The notes: a model not told the origin generated them from the sequence alone. A stretch of DNA of 24,672 nt from an uncultured Oscillospiraceae bacterium (GCA_934561515.1 CAKTGM010000029.1:1-24672), one strand, 5' to 3'; shown: positions 6,210 to 14,911, counted from the stretch's first letter. Numbers and translations are program-made.

Positions 6210-6914
6210 ATGGCGGAGTTCGTCACATTTGAAGATGTTTCCAAGGTCTATCACAGCGGCGAGGTGGAGATCCGCGCCGTGGATCATATCAGCTTTACGA
6301 TCGGCAAGGGGGAGTTCTGCGTCATCGTGGGTCCCTCGGGCGCGGGCAAGACGACGGTTCTCAATATGCTCGGAGGCATGGACGCCTGCTCGGGCGGCAC
6401 GATCACGGTCGACGGCACGCGCGTGAGCGACTTCAACGCCCGCCAGCTCACGACCTACCGCCGCCACGACATCGGCTTCGTCTTCCAGTTCTACAATCTC
6501 GTCGGCAACCTCACGGCGCTTGAAAACGTGGAGCTGGCCGCGCAGATCTGCAAGGACCCGCTCGATGCGGCGGAGGTGCTCGGCGAGGTGGGCCTTTCCG
6601 CGCGCGCGAACAACTTCCCCGGCCAGCTCTCCGGCGGCGAGCAGCAGCGCGTGGCCATCGCCCGCGCGCTGGCGAAGAACCCCAAGCTCCTGCTCTGCGA
6701 CGAGCCGACCGGCGCGCTCGACTATGTGACGGGCAAGCAGATTCTGAAGCTCTTGCAGGATACCTGCCGGGAAAAGGGCGTGACGGTCGTGGTCATCACG
6801 CACAACAGCGCCATCGCGCCGATGGCTGACCGCGTCATTCACATCAAGAACGGCACGGTGGAGTCGATGCAGCGCAACGAAGCGCCGCAGAGCGTGGAAA
6901 CGATCGAATGGTGA
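6210..6914 (+). CDS. ABC transporter ATP-binding protein (MacB/LolD type)
   Basis: This 234-aa cytoplasmic ATPase would power the FtsX-type permease encoded immediately downstream. It has Walker A GPSGAGKTT (41-49), a Q-loop glutamine at about 93 (FVFQFYNLV), signature LSGGEQQR (140-147), Walker B LLLCDEP with catalytic Glu165, a D-loop GALD, and the switch histidine in VITHNS (about 198). The short form and the sequence around FYNLVGNLTALENVEL fit the subfamily that pairs with MacB/FtsX mechanotransmission permeases rather than with importers. The start has ACGGAGGACG upstream. The 28-base gap to the permease indicates one operon. Two inverted repeats at the promoter suggest regulation by a repressor. 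The substrate cannot be read from the ATPase. Confidence 0.95.
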   Translation: MAEFVTFEDVSKVYHSGEVEIRAVDHISFTIGKGEFCVIVGPSGAGKTTVLNMLGGMDACSGGTITVDGTRVSDFNARQLTTYRRHDIGFVFQFYNLVGNLTALENVELAAQICKDPLDAAEVLGEVGLSARANNFPGQLSGGEQQRVAIARALAKNPKLLLCDEPTGALDYVTGKQILKLLQDTCREKGVTVVVITHNSAIAPMADRVIHIKNGTVESMQRNEAPQSVETIEW

Positions 6915-6942
6915 GAAGAAAGAGGAAAAGGAGGGCGGCACG

Positions 6943-9900
6943 ATGAAAAGCGCGATGCAAAAGGATTTCTGGCGCGAGATCAAGCACACGAAGAGCCGCT
7001 TTTTTTCGATCATGATCCTGGTGGCGCTGTCGGTGGCGTTCCTTTCGGGACTCAGGGCGACCGCGCCGGATATGAAGAAGACCGGCGACGACTATCTCGA
7101 TTCGCTGCATCTGGCGGACATTCAGGTGCTCTCGACCCTCGGGCTGACGGACGAGGACATCGACGCGATCCGCGCGCAGAAGAACATCGAAAACGCCGAG
7201 GGCGAGTACGTGCTCGACGCCTTCGCCTCCTCCGGCGGCGCGGAGGCGGTCGTAAAGGTACTGTCGCTGAGCGATGAGGGCATCAACGACGTGCTGCTGC
7301 GCGAGGGGCGGATGCCCGCGCGCGCGGACGAGTGCGTGGTGGAAGAGAATATGCTGGGGCTTTTGAATATCGCCATCGGCGATACCATCGCCCTTGAGCC
7401 GGACGGCAAGATGGACGATGCGCTTGCAGACAGGCAGTACACGGTGGTCGGCACGGTCCGCTCGCCGGTGTACATCGCGGTGGAGCGCGGCACCTCCTCC
7501 ATCGGCAGCGGCACGGTGAAGGCCTACCTCTACCTGCCGCGCGAGGCCTTTACGCTCGACTACTATACGGCGGCCTATGTGCGCGTTTCCGGCGCGGCGG
7601 AGATGACCGCTTTTTATGACGACTACGACGACTATATCGATGATGTGATCGACTCGCTCGAGGACTTCGGCGACACGCGCGCGCTTCTTCGCCACGACGA
7701 GCTTGTGGACGAGGCGACGGAAAAGCTCGACGATGCGCAAAAGGAGCTGGACGACGCGAAGGCCGAGGCCGACGAGGAGCTCGGCAAGGCAGAAAAGGAG
7801 CTGAAGGACGCGCGCAGAAAGCTCGACGACGGCTGGCGCGACTACCGCGACGGCCAGCAGGAGCTTGCCGATTCGCGCACGAAGCTCGACGACGCCAAAA
7901 AAGAGCTCAGCGACGGCGAGCAGGAATATCAGGACGGCCTTGCCAAATACGAGGAGGCCAAGGAGGAATACGAAAAGGGCCTTGCCGAGTATGAGGACGG
8001 CAAGAAGGAATACGAAAAGGGCCGCAAGCAGCTCGACGCCGGCGCGCAGGAGCTTGCCGAGGGCAAAAAGCAGCTGGACGAGGGACAAAAGCAGCTCGAC
8101 ACGCTGGGCAGCACCGTGACCGGCGCGCTCGACGGCACAGGCTCTCCCTATGAGGGCAAGCCCGGGCAGCTGATCGAGGATCTCGGCAAGGGCGACCAGA
8201 ACGCCGCCGCGACGACGGATGCCGCGCTGGACGAAATGCGCGCGCAGCTCACGGCGGGCATTGCGCAGGCGCAGGGCGCGATCGATGCGCTGAACACTCA
8301 GATCACGCAGCTCACGGCCGCGCTGCAAAACCCCGATCTCAGCGACGAGGAGCGCGCGGGCTATGAAAAGAGTCTTGCCGATGCGCAGGCGGGGCTTGCG
8401 AAGGCGGAGGCGCAGAAGGCGCAGCTGGAGCGGCAGCTTGCCCAGCTGGAAAACGTCAGCTCCGGGAGCATCGCGCAGAGCAAGCAGCAGCTCGACAAGG
8501 GCCGGGCGGCATACAACAGCGGCCGCGCGGAGCTTGCCGAAGGCAGCCGCGAGCTTGAAAAGGGCAAGCAGAAGCTGAACGACGCGAAGGCGGAGCTGGA
8601 CGATGCGCCCGCGCAGCTGCAAGAGGCGAAGCAGAAGCTCGACGATGCGCGCAGGGAGCTGGACGACGGCTGGAAGGAATACTACGACGGCGAGGAAAAG
8701 TACGCCGACGGCGCGCAGGAGCTGGCCGACGCTTACAAGGAGCTGACGGACGGCGAAAAGGACTACCGCGAAGGAAAGAGCGAATATGCGGACGCGAAGG
8801 CCGAGGCGGACGAGAAGATCGCCGACGCGCAGAAAAAGATCACCGACGCCCGCCGCGAGGTAGCCGACATTGAAAGCTGCGAGTGGTATCTCTTTGCCCG
8901 CAGCTACAACCCCGGCTACACGGGCTTCGGCCAGGACGCCGAGCGCATGGCGAACCTTGCAAGCGTCTTCCCCGTGATCTTCTTCCTTGTGGCGGCGCTC
9001 GTGTGCCTCACGACGATGACGCGCATGGTCGAGGAGCAGCGCGTGCAGATCGGCTCACTCAAGGCGATGGGCTACAGCGGCTTTGCTATCTCGCGCAAAT
9101 ACATCTTCTACGGGCTTTTGCCGAGTCTGACGGGCGGACTTTTCGGCCTCGCCATCGGCTACATCCTCTTCCCCAAGATGATCTTCACGGCCTATCAGAT
9201 CATGTATCAGATGCCGGATATCGAGCTGCGCGCCTATCCGGAGATCTCCGTTTTCTCCGTGCTGGCGGCGGTCGCCTGCACAACGCTCGCAACGCTCTGG
9301 GCCTGCATGGCAACGCTGCGTGAAACGCCCGCGAGCCTGATGCGCCCGCGCACGCCGAAGGCGGGCAAGCGAGTCCTCCTTGAGTACATCCGTCCCCTGT
9401 GGAAAAGGATGTCCTTCACCCATAAGGTGACGGCGCGCAACCTCTTCCGCTACCAGAAGCGCTTCTGGATGACGGTCATCGGCATCGGCGGCTGCACCGC
9501 GCTCATCATCGCGGGCTTCGGCCTGCGCTCGTCGCTTCTCTTTACGATGTCGCGCCAGTATGACGATCTCTTCCACTACTCTGCGCAGGTGACGCTCTCG
9601 GACAATGCGCTGGACGAGGAACGGGCGGCCGTGGAGGACTTCCTCTCGACCGACAAGCGCATTGTGAGCTATGTTCCCTGCGCGGCCTCGTCCGCCACGG
9701 CGGTCACACCCTCCTATTCGACCACCGCCTATGTCGAGGTGATGGCCTCCGGCGAGATCGGCAAGGTCATCGACCTTTTCGACTATAAAACGGGCGATCC
9801 CATCACGATGGGCGACGAGGGCGTGTACATCGACCAGAAGCTCTCGGAGCTGCTGGGCGTGAAGGCGGGCGACACCTTCTTCCTCGACGGCGACGATCGC

Positions 9901-10545
9901 GGCGATGTGACGGTCGCGGGCGTCTACGAGCACTACACGGGCCACTTCATCTATATGACGCCCGGCTACTACGAGTCTGCGCTCCACGCCGGGAGCGAGC
10001 CGAACGCCTACCTTATGAACTTCACGAGCGACGATACCGAAACCTGCAACGCCATCTTTGAAGCACTGCTCGACATGAGCGGCGTTGTGACGACCTCGCG
10101 GATGCGTGACACGCAGGATACCTATATGCACAGCATGGAGCGCGTGGACTTCGTCGTGGTCATCATCATTCTGGCGGCGGCGGCGCTGGCGATGGTCGTG
10201 CTCTTCAACCTCTCGAACATCAACATCACCGAGCGCCAGCGTGAGCTTGCGACCATCAAGCTGCTGGGCTTTTACGACAAGGAGGTCTCGGCCTACGTCT
10301 ACCGCGAGAACATCGTGCTCACGGTGTTCGGCATCCTCATGGGCTGCTTTATGGGCCACTGGCTGCACCTCTACCTTGTCCGCTCCACGGAGATCGACCT
10401 TATGATGTTCGGGCGGCAGACGGCGCCGTCGGCCTATGTCTACGCGGCGATATTGACGATGCTTTTCTCCATTGCGGTCAACATTCTCGCGCACTTCCGG
10501 ATGAAGAAGATCGACATGGTCGAAAGCCTCAAGAGCGCGGAATAA
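6943..10545 (+). CDS. FtsX-like ABC permease with long extracytoplasmic coiled coil, 1200 aa
   Basis: The membrane partner of the upstream ATPase. A first helix (about residues 20-38) is followed by an extracytoplasmic domain (about 40-250). A highly charged helical region (about 252-644) follows, built from heptads of the form hydrophobic-x-Asp/Glu-Gly/Ala-x-x-Glu/Lys/Gln, in two arms separated by a Gly/Pro-containing stretch (about 388-420). The motif WYLFARSYNPGYTGFGQDAER (in two overlapping halves) marks the return to the membrane. The first FtsX domain has three helices (about 672-805), then a helix near 845, a second extracytoplasmic domain, and the second FtsX domain (three helices, about 1065-1190). 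This arrangement fits mechanotransmission-type exporters that act on substrates outside the membrane. AGGAGG lies eight bases before the start. The substrate is unknown; a cell-envelope lipid, peptide or wall enzyme is possible. Confidence 0.9.
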   Translation: MKSAMQKDFWREIKHTKSRFFSIMILVALSVAFLSGLRATAPDMKKTGDDYLDSLHLADIQVLSTLGLTDEDIDAIRAQKNIENAEGEYVLDAFASSGGAEAVVKVLSLSDEGINDVLLREGRMPARADECVVEENMLGLLNIAIGDTIALEPDGKMDDALADRQYTVVGTVRSPVYIAVERGTSSIGSGTVKAYLYLPREAFTLDYYTAAYVRVSGAAEMTAFYDDYDDYIDDVIDSLEDFGDTRALLRHDELVDEATEKLDDAQKELDDAKAEADEELGKAEKELKDARRKLDDGWRDYRDGQQELADSRTKLDDAKKELSDGEQEYQDGLAKYEEAKEEYEKGLAEYEDGKKEYEKGRKQLDAGAQELAEGKKQLDEGQKQLDTLGSTVTGALDGTGSPYEGKPGQLIEDLGKGDQNAAATTDAALDEMRAQLTAGIAQAQGAIDALNTQITQLTAALQNPDLSDEERAGYEKSLADAQAGLAKAEAQKAQLERQLAQLENVSSGSIAQSKQQLDKGRAAYNSGRAELAEGSRELEKGKQKLNDAKAELDDAPAQLQEAKQKLDDARRELDDGWKEYYDGEEKYADGAQELADAYKELTDGEKDYREGKSEYADAKAEADEKIADAQKKITDARREVADIESCEWYLFARSYNPGYTGFGQDAERMANLASVFPVIFFLVAALVCLTTMTRMVEEQRVQIGSLKAMGYSGFAISRKYIFYGLLPSLTGGLFGLAIGYILFPKMIFTAYQIMYQMPDIELRAYPEISVFSVLAAVACTTLATLWACMATLRETPASLMRPRTPKAGKRVLLEYIRPLWKRMSFTHKVTARNLFRYQKRFWMTVIGIGGCTALIIAGFGLRSSLLFTMSRQYDDLFHYSAQVTLSDNALDEERAAVEDFLSTDKRIVSYVPCAASSATAVTPSYSTTAYVEVMASGEIGKVIDLFDYKTGDPITMGDEGVYIDQKLSELLGVKAGDTFFLDGDDRGDVTVAGVYEHYTGHFIYMTPGYYESALHAGSEPNAYLMNFTSDDTETCNAIFEALLDMSGVVTTSRMRDTQDTYMHSMERVDFVVVIIILAAAALAMVVLFNLSNINITERQRELATIKLLGFYDKEVSAYVYRENIVLTVFGILMGCFMGHWLHLYLVRSTEIDLMMFGRQTAPSAYVYAAILTMLFSIAVNILAHFRMKKIDMVESLKSAE

Positions 10546-10550
10546 ATTTC

Positions 10551-10606
10551 TTGTTTCGCAGCGGTGCATTGTGCTACAATAAGGGGCGGCAAAAAAGCCG
10601 CCCCTT
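10551..10606 (+). promoter_or_regulatory. Promoter and start-site hairpin of the metallophosphoesterase-mnmG unit
   Basis: -35 TTGTTT and -10 TACAAT are separated by 18 bases (10551-10580). Directly after the -10 is a perfect 10-bp hairpin, AAGGGGCGGC-aaaaaa-GCCGCCCCTT (10581-10606). The transcript would therefore begin in or just before this stem. The hairpin could also end the upstream ABC operon, but no U run follows it, so a 5' stabilising hairpin is at least as likely. Confidence 0.55.
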
Positions 10607-10648
10607 ACCTTATTCCACGCATTTGTGCGCATACCGATAGGAGTTTCC

Positions 10649-11506
10649 ATGGCAAATCAGAGAAAAACGCATCACCTCCGGCGCAAGCTGCTCATTCTCG
10701 CGGCGCTGTTCGGCCTCTTCCTCTGCTGGGACAACAGCAGCATCGAAACGGACGAGGTCACGTTTACCTCGCTCGCGCTGCCCGCGGGCTTTGACGGCTG
10801 CCGCATCGTGCACCTGAGCGACCTGCACGGAAAATATTTCGGCGGGGACAACGAGCGCCTTTACGCGGCGGTCAGAGCCGCGCGGCCGGAGTATATCTTC
10901 GTGACGGGCGACCTAGTCGACCGAGGCACGGAGGACCCGAACGCCTACGCCGCGGAAGTCGGCGCGGCGCTCTCGGCCATCGCGCCGACCTATTACGTCA
11001 CGGGCAACCACGAGTGGGGGCACGGCAACGCCGCCGTGCGCGCGCTCAAGCGCACGCTGCGCGAGAGCGGCGTGACGGTGCTCTCCAACGAATTTACGTA
11101 TCTTGCGCGAAACGGCGATACCATCGTGCTCGCGGGCATCGACGACCCGAACGGCTACGCCGATCAGGAGACGCCGCAGGAGCTCGCGCAGGAGGTCTAC
11201 GCCGCCTGCGGCGACCCCTTCTGGCTGCTGCTCGCGCACCGGAACGACCGCTTTGCGCGGGAATACAGTCTCCTCGGCGCGGACCTGACGATCTCCGGCC
11301 ACGGCCACGGCGGCATCTGGAGATTTCCGTTCGTGGGCGGGGTGTTCGGCACGCAGCGCAACCTCTTCCCCTCGCACACGGCGGGCTTTTATTCAGACAA
11401 CGGCGCGTCCGTCTTCGTCAGCCGCGGGCTCGGCAACTCACCGAGGATCATCCCGCGCATTTTCAACCGCCCGCAGGTCGCGGTCATCACACTGGAGAGG
11501 GGCTGA
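10649..11506 (+). CDS. Membrane-anchored metallophosphoesterase (YkuE-like)
   Basis: This 285-aa protein belongs to the calcineurin-like phosphoesterases, two-metal enzymes that cleave phosphate mono- or diesters. It has an N-terminal uncleaved signal/anchor helix (about 13-28, LLILAALFGLFLCW) after a basic stretch, so the catalytic domain should face outside. The metal ligands are visible in order: HLSDLHG (D-x-H), VTGDLVDRG, TGNHEWGH, a histidine in LLLAHRND, and SGHGHGG. The start at 10649 was chosen over an upstream ATG (10625) because TAGGAGTTTCC lies just before it. Related proteins such as B. subtilis YkuE act at the cell wall, but the substrate here is unknown. The stop is four bases before mnmG and the ribosome site of mnmG lies inside this gene, so they are co-transcribed and probably translationally coupled. 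Confidence 0.9.
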   Translation: MANQRKTHHLRRKLLILAALFGLFLCWDNSSIETDEVTFTSLALPAGFDGCRIVHLSDLHGKYFGGDNERLYAAVRAARPEYIFVTGDLVDRGTEDPNAYAAEVGAALSAIAPTYYVTGNHEWGHGNAAVRALKRTLRESGVTVLSNEFTYLARNGDTIVLAGIDDPNGYADQETPQELAQEVYAACGDPFWLLLAHRNDRFAREYSLLGADLTISGHGHGGIWRFPFVGGVFGTQRNLFPSHTAGFYSDNGASVFVSRGLGNSPRIIPRIFNRPQVAVITLERG

Positions 11507-11510
11507 GCGT

Positions 11511-13388
11511 ATGCACGAATTTCAAGCGGGCAGCTATGATGTTGCCGTCATCGGCGCGGGACACGCGGGCATCGAGGCCTCTCTTGCCTGCGCGCGCCTC
11601 GGGATGAAGACGGTCTGCTTTACCATCAACTTAGACGCGGTGGGCAATATGCCCTGCAACCCCGCCATCGGCGGCACGGGCAAGGGCCATCTCGTGCGCG
11701 AGCTGGACGCCCTCGGCGGCGAGATGGCAAAGGCGGCGGACGAGGCCTGCATCCAGTACCGGATGCTCAACCGCGGCAAGGGCCCCGCCGTCTGGTCGCT
11801 GCGCGCGCAGGCCGACCGGCGGCGCTACCAGAGCGTGATGAAGCACGCGCTCGAGCGGCAGGAAAATCTCCTGCTGCGTCAGGCGGAGATCGTCGATCTT
11901 CGCGTGGAGGACGGGCGCGTTTCCGCCGTCGTGACGGAAACGGGCGGCGTTTACGCGGTCAAGGCCGTCATCCTCTGCTCGGGGACATTTCTGGACGGGC
12001 GCACGATCGTCGGCGAATGCGTGCGCGAGAGCGGCCCGGACGGGATGCACGCCTCGCTGACGCTGGCGGAAGCGCTCAGGAAGCTTGGCCTTCCCCTGCG
12101 CCGCTTCAAGACCGGCACGCCGCCGCGCGTAAACGCGCGCAGCGTCGATTTTTCTGAGATGGAGGTGCAGACGGGCGACGAAGCGCCCCTGCCCTTCTCG
12201 TTTTCAACGCAAACGCCGCCTCAAAATCAGGTGGTCTGCTACTTAACGTATACAAGCGAGGAGACGCACCGTGTCATCCGCGGAAACCTAGATAGAAGCC
12301 CCATCTACTCGGGCGTGATCGAGGGCGTCGGCCCGCGCTACTGCCCGAGCATCGAAACGAAGATCGTCCGCTTTCCCGATAAGCCCCGCCACCAGCTCTT
12401 CATCGAGCCGATGGGCCTTGACACGGAGGAGCTCTACATTCAGGGCTTTTCCTCCTCGATGCCCGAGGAGGTGCAGCTTGAAATGCTGCACTCGGTCAAG
12501 GGCCTTGAGCACGCGGAGATGATGCGCCCGGCCTACGCCATCGAGTATGACTGCATCGACCCGACCGCGCTCTACCCGACGCTGGAATACAAGCATATTT
12601 CGGGCCTGTACGGCGCGGGACAGTTCAACGGCTCGTCCGGCTACGAGGAGGCGGCGGTGCAGGGCTTTGTCGCGGGCGTGAACGCCGCGCGGAAGATCAA
12701 GGGTGAATCGCCGTTTATTCTCGGGCGCGAGCAGGCCTACATCGGCGCGCTCATCGACGACCTTGTGACCAAGGGGACGAACGAGCCCTACCGCATGATG
12801 ACGAGCCGCAGCGAGTACCGCCTCATCCTGCGGCAGGACAACGCCGACGAGCGCCTTGCCGCCATCGGCCACGCGCTGGGGCTTGTCAGCGATGAGACGC
12901 TGCAAAAAGTCAATGATAAATATGATGCCGTGCGCCGCGAGGTCCGCCGCCTCGAGCACACGGGCGTAGGCGCGTCCGACGCGCTCAACGCCCTTCTGCG
13001 CGCGCGCGGCACGGCGGAGGTGCACGACGGCAGTCCCCTCATCGCGCTGCTGCGCCGCCCGCAGCTCACCTATGACGACCTGCGGGCCTTTGACGAGGGC
13101 TGCCGCGCCTTCCCGCCCGCGCTCGCCGAGAGCGTGGAGATCGCCGTCAAGTATGAGGGCTACATCCGCCGCCAGATGGCGGAGGTCGCGGAGTTTGCGC
13201 GCCTGGAGCGCCGCACCATCCCCGAGGACATCGACTATGCAAAGATCGACGGCCTTCGCTTGGAGGCGCGCGAAAAGCTCGCCGCCATCCGCCCGCAGAA
13301 TCTGGGGCAGGCGGGGCGCATCTCGGGCGTCAGCCCGGCGGACGTTGCGGCGCTGATGCTCTATATTACTTCAAAAACGCGGGACTGA
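11511..13388 (+). CDS. mnmG: tRNA uridine-5-carboxymethylaminomethyl(34) synthesis enzyme MnmG
   Basis: MnmG (GidA) works with MnmE to modify the wobble uridine of several tRNAs, using FAD, NADH and a folate one-carbon unit. The 625-aa length is normal. The FAD-binding site is GAGHAGIEAS (15-24). Other family blocks are MPCNPAIGGTGKGHLVRE, RGKGPAVWSLRAQADR, GTFLDGRTIVGE, RRFKTGTPPRV and, near the end, RPQNLGQAGRISGVSPADV in the MnmE-binding domain. The start overlaps a GAGAGGGG ribosome site within the preceding gene. mnmE and rsmG, its frequent neighbours, are not present here. The stop codon is the loop of the terminator that follows. Confidence 0.97.
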   Translation: MHEFQAGSYDVAVIGAGHAGIEASLACARLGMKTVCFTINLDAVGNMPCNPAIGGTGKGHLVRELDALGGEMAKAADEACIQYRMLNRGKGPAVWSLRAQADRRRYQSVMKHALERQENLLLRQAEIVDLRVEDGRVSAVVTETGGVYAVKAVILCSGTFLDGRTIVGECVRESGPDGMHASLTLAEALRKLGLPLRRFKTGTPPRVNARSVDFSEMEVQTGDEAPLPFSFSTQTPPQNQVVCYLTYTSEETHRVIRGNLDRSPIYSGVIEGVGPRYCPSIETKIVRFPDKPRHQLFIEPMGLDTEELYIQGFSSSMPEEVQLEMLHSVKGLEHAEMMRPAYAIEYDCIDPTALYPTLEYKHISGLYGAGQFNGSSGYEEAAVQGFVAGVNAARKIKGESPFILGREQAYIGALIDDLVTKGTNEPYRMMTSRSEYRLILRQDNADERLAAIGHALGLVSDETLQKVNDKYDAVRREVRRLEHTGVGASDALNALLRARGTAEVHDGSPLIALLRRPQLTYDDLRAFDEGCRAFPPALAESVEIAVKYEGYIRRQMAEVAEFARLERRTIPEDIDYAKIDGLRLEAREKLAAIRPQNLGQAGRISGVSPADVAALMLYITSKTRD

Positions 13389-13401
13389 GTCCCGCTTTTT
13401 T
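13379..13401 (+). terminator. Terminator of mnmG with the stop codon in its loop
   Basis: GCGGGAC-tga-GTCCCGC followed by six T. The three loop bases are the TGA stop codon of mnmG, so the left arm is coding. Confidence 0.9.
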
Positions 13402-13412
13402 GAGTAAGATTG

Positions 13413-13459
13413 CAGCCCGCGGCAGCGCACGCGCCGCAGGCGCGCACGTTTGCGGGCTG
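13413..13459. repeat. Long imperfect hairpin downstream of mnmG
   Basis: Outer arms CAGCCCGC and GCGGGCTG (8 bp) enclose an inner CGCGCC-GCA-GGCGCG hairpin. It lies between the mnmG terminator and palindrome copy B. No protein-coding frame with a ribosome site is seen in 13402-13550. Confidence 0.45.
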
Positions 13460-13465
13460 AGAGGA

Positions 13466-13498
13466 GTAAATCGCCACGCATATGTCGCGGCGATTTAC
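13466..13498. repeat. REP-like palindrome, copy B
   Basis: Arms GTAAATCGCC and GGCGATTTAC pair perfectly around a loop region. The core CCACGCATATGTCGCGG (13474-13490) differs from copy C by one base, while the outer arms are different but still complementary. Confidence 0.65.
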
Positions 13499-13550
13499 GA
13501 TCACATTTTTTTGTGCCGTGCGCGGCGCAAAGTCTGCGATGCTTTTCAGT

Positions 13551-13586
13551 AAAAAAAGAGCGGGCGCTGCGTTGCGCAGCGCCCGC
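13551..13586 (-). terminator. Terminator of the oadB-like operon
   Basis: Minus-strand 12-bp GC-rich stem (arms 13560-13571 and 13575-13586, GCGGGCGCTGCG and complement) followed by a run of seven T after CTC. It lies eight bases after the stop of the small subunit. Confidence 0.85.
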
Positions 13587-13593
13587 CGTTCAT

Positions 13594-13710
13594 TTACTTT
13601 TTGCTGATTTTGGTGAAGAGCGTCACGAGCAGCGTGATGAGGGCCATGACGGCGAAGATGCCGAGCATTCCCTGCCCCGTGATGAGCAGCGCGATCTCAA
13701 GATTTGTCAT
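13594..13710 (-). CDS. OadG-related small membrane subunit, 38 aa
   Basis: A 39-codon frame with a good ribosome site (AAGGAGGAACAG about nine bases upstream). It encodes MTNLEIALLITGQGMLGIF followed by AVMALITLLVTLFTKISKK. It is a single transmembrane helix with a short polar N-terminus and a basic C-terminal end. This fits the small OadG-like subunits that accompany beta subunits of sodium-translocating decarboxylases, but it is half the usual OadG length and lacks the cytoplasmic tail that binds the alpha subunit. It follows the beta subunit by 13 bases and ends before a terminator, so the two are one operon under the manganese riboswitch. Confidence 0.75.
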   Translation of the reverse strand: MTNLEIALLITGQGMLGIFAVMALITLLVTLFTKISKK

Positions 13711-13723
13711 AGTCTGTTCCTCC

Positions 13724-14863
13724 TTAACCCATGAGCTGCGGCACGAGATTCAGGATCATGCCGCCTGCGAGTACCGATGCGATCTGACCGGCGACGTTCG
13801 CGCCGACGGCGTGCATCAGCAGGTGGTTGGTGCAGTCCGCCTCCTGCCCCATCTTCTGGATGACGCGCGCGGACATCGGGAAGGCCGAGATACCGGCCGC
13901 GCCGACCATGGGGTTCACCTTGTTCTTGCAGAAGAGGTTCAGAAGCTTTGCAAACATCACGCCCGCGATGGAGTCGAAGACGAAGGCGACAAGGCCCAGC
14001 GCCATGATAATGAGCGTTTTGAGATTGACGAACTGGTCGGCCTGCATCGAAAACGAGATCGTGATGCCGAGAAGCAGCGTGATGAGGTTGGCAAGGTCGT
14101 TCTGCGCCGTTTCGGAGAGACGGTCAAGGCAGCCGCACTCGCGCAGGAGGTTGCCGAACATCAGAAAGCCCACAAGCGAGACGGACATCGGCGCGATGAA
14201 GCCTGCGATGATCGTGACCATGATGGGGAAGCAGATGCGCAGCGTGCGGGAGACGTGCTTGGGATTATAGGGCATATGCATCGCGCGCTCTTTTTCCGTC
14301 GTGACGAGCTTGATGGCGAACGGCTGGATGATCGGCACGAGCGCCATATACGAGTAGGCCGCCACCGCGATGGGGCCGATATAATTGGAATGGAGTACCT
14401 GCGAGACGAGGATCGAGGTCGGGCCGTCCGCCGCACCGATGATGCCGATGGAGGCCGCGTCCTTCAGGTCGAAGCCCAGCATGACCGCCGCGATCATCGC
14501 AAAGAAGATGCCGAACTGCGCCGCCGCGCCGAAGAGGAACATCTTCGGGTTCGAGAGCAGGGGGCCAAAGTCGATCATCGCGCCGATGCCGATGAACAGC
14601 AGCAGCGGCAGCGCCTCGCTCGCCTCGATCGTGGTTTCAAAGAGCCACTGGATGATGCCCTGACTCTCGCCCACGCCCGCGACCATCTGGTTCAGAACGC
14701 CGGACATCGGCAGGTTCACGAGGATCGCGCCGAAGCCCATCGGCAGCAGAAGCGAAGGCTCATAGTCCTTTTTGATGGCAAGATAGATGAGCAGCGCGCC
14801 CACCACATACATTACGCACTGCTGCGGCGTGACGGCGCGGATGCCGTCGAGCAAAAAATCCAT
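13724..14863 (-). CDS. Sodium-ion-translocating decarboxylase beta subunit (OadB/GcdB family)
   Basis: This 379-aa polytopic membrane protein matches the beta subunits of oxaloacetate, methylmalonyl-CoA and glutaconyl-CoA decarboxylases, which move Na+ outward as a carboxybiotin is decarboxylated. Conserved blocks are visible: LLFIGIGAMIDFGPLL (about 88-103), GIIGAADGPTSI with the key aspartate near 146, NPMVGAAGISAFPMSARVIQ, and HAVGANVAGQIASVLAGG near the end. The start at 14863 follows TAAGGAGTG; an in-frame extension upstream runs through the riboswitch and is rejected. No alpha (carboxyltransferase) or biotin-carrier gene is nearby; only the 38-aa subunit follows. A yybP-ykoY manganese riboswitch and a sigma-A promoter control it. 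It may serve a decarboxylase encoded elsewhere, or work separately in cation transport. Confidence 0.92.
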   Translation of the reverse strand: MDFLLDGIRAVTPQQCVMYVVGALLIYLAIKKDYEPSLLLPMGFGAILVNLPMSGVLNQMVAGVGESQGIIQWLFETTIEASEALPLLLFIGIGAMIDFGPLLSNPKMFLFGAAAQFGIFFAMIAAVMLGFDLKDAASIGIIGAADGPTSILVSQVLHSNYIGPIAVAAYSYMALVPIIQPFAIKLVTTEKERAMHMPYNPKHVSRTLRICFPIMVTIIAGFIAPMSVSLVGFLMFGNLLRECGCLDRLSETAQNDLANLITLLLGITISFSMQADQFVNLKTLIIMALGLVAFVFDSIAGVMFAKLLNLFCKNKVNPMVGAAGISAFPMSARVIQKMGQEADCTNHLLMHAVGANVAGQIASVLAGGMILNLVPQLMG

Positions 14864-14911
14864 GCTGTAAACACTCCTTATATTCCGTCGGTTTTGGTAG
14901 CCGGACAAAAG

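Noticed and set aside
6844..8622. Minus-strand frame of 592 codons
   Set aside because: Antisense to the ABC genes; its Leu/Ala/Arg repeats only mirror the coiled-coil heptads.
7700..8870. DNA tandem repeats in the permease gene as a mobile repeat or CRISPR-like array
   Set aside because: The repetition follows protein heptads in frame and is not regular at the DNA level.
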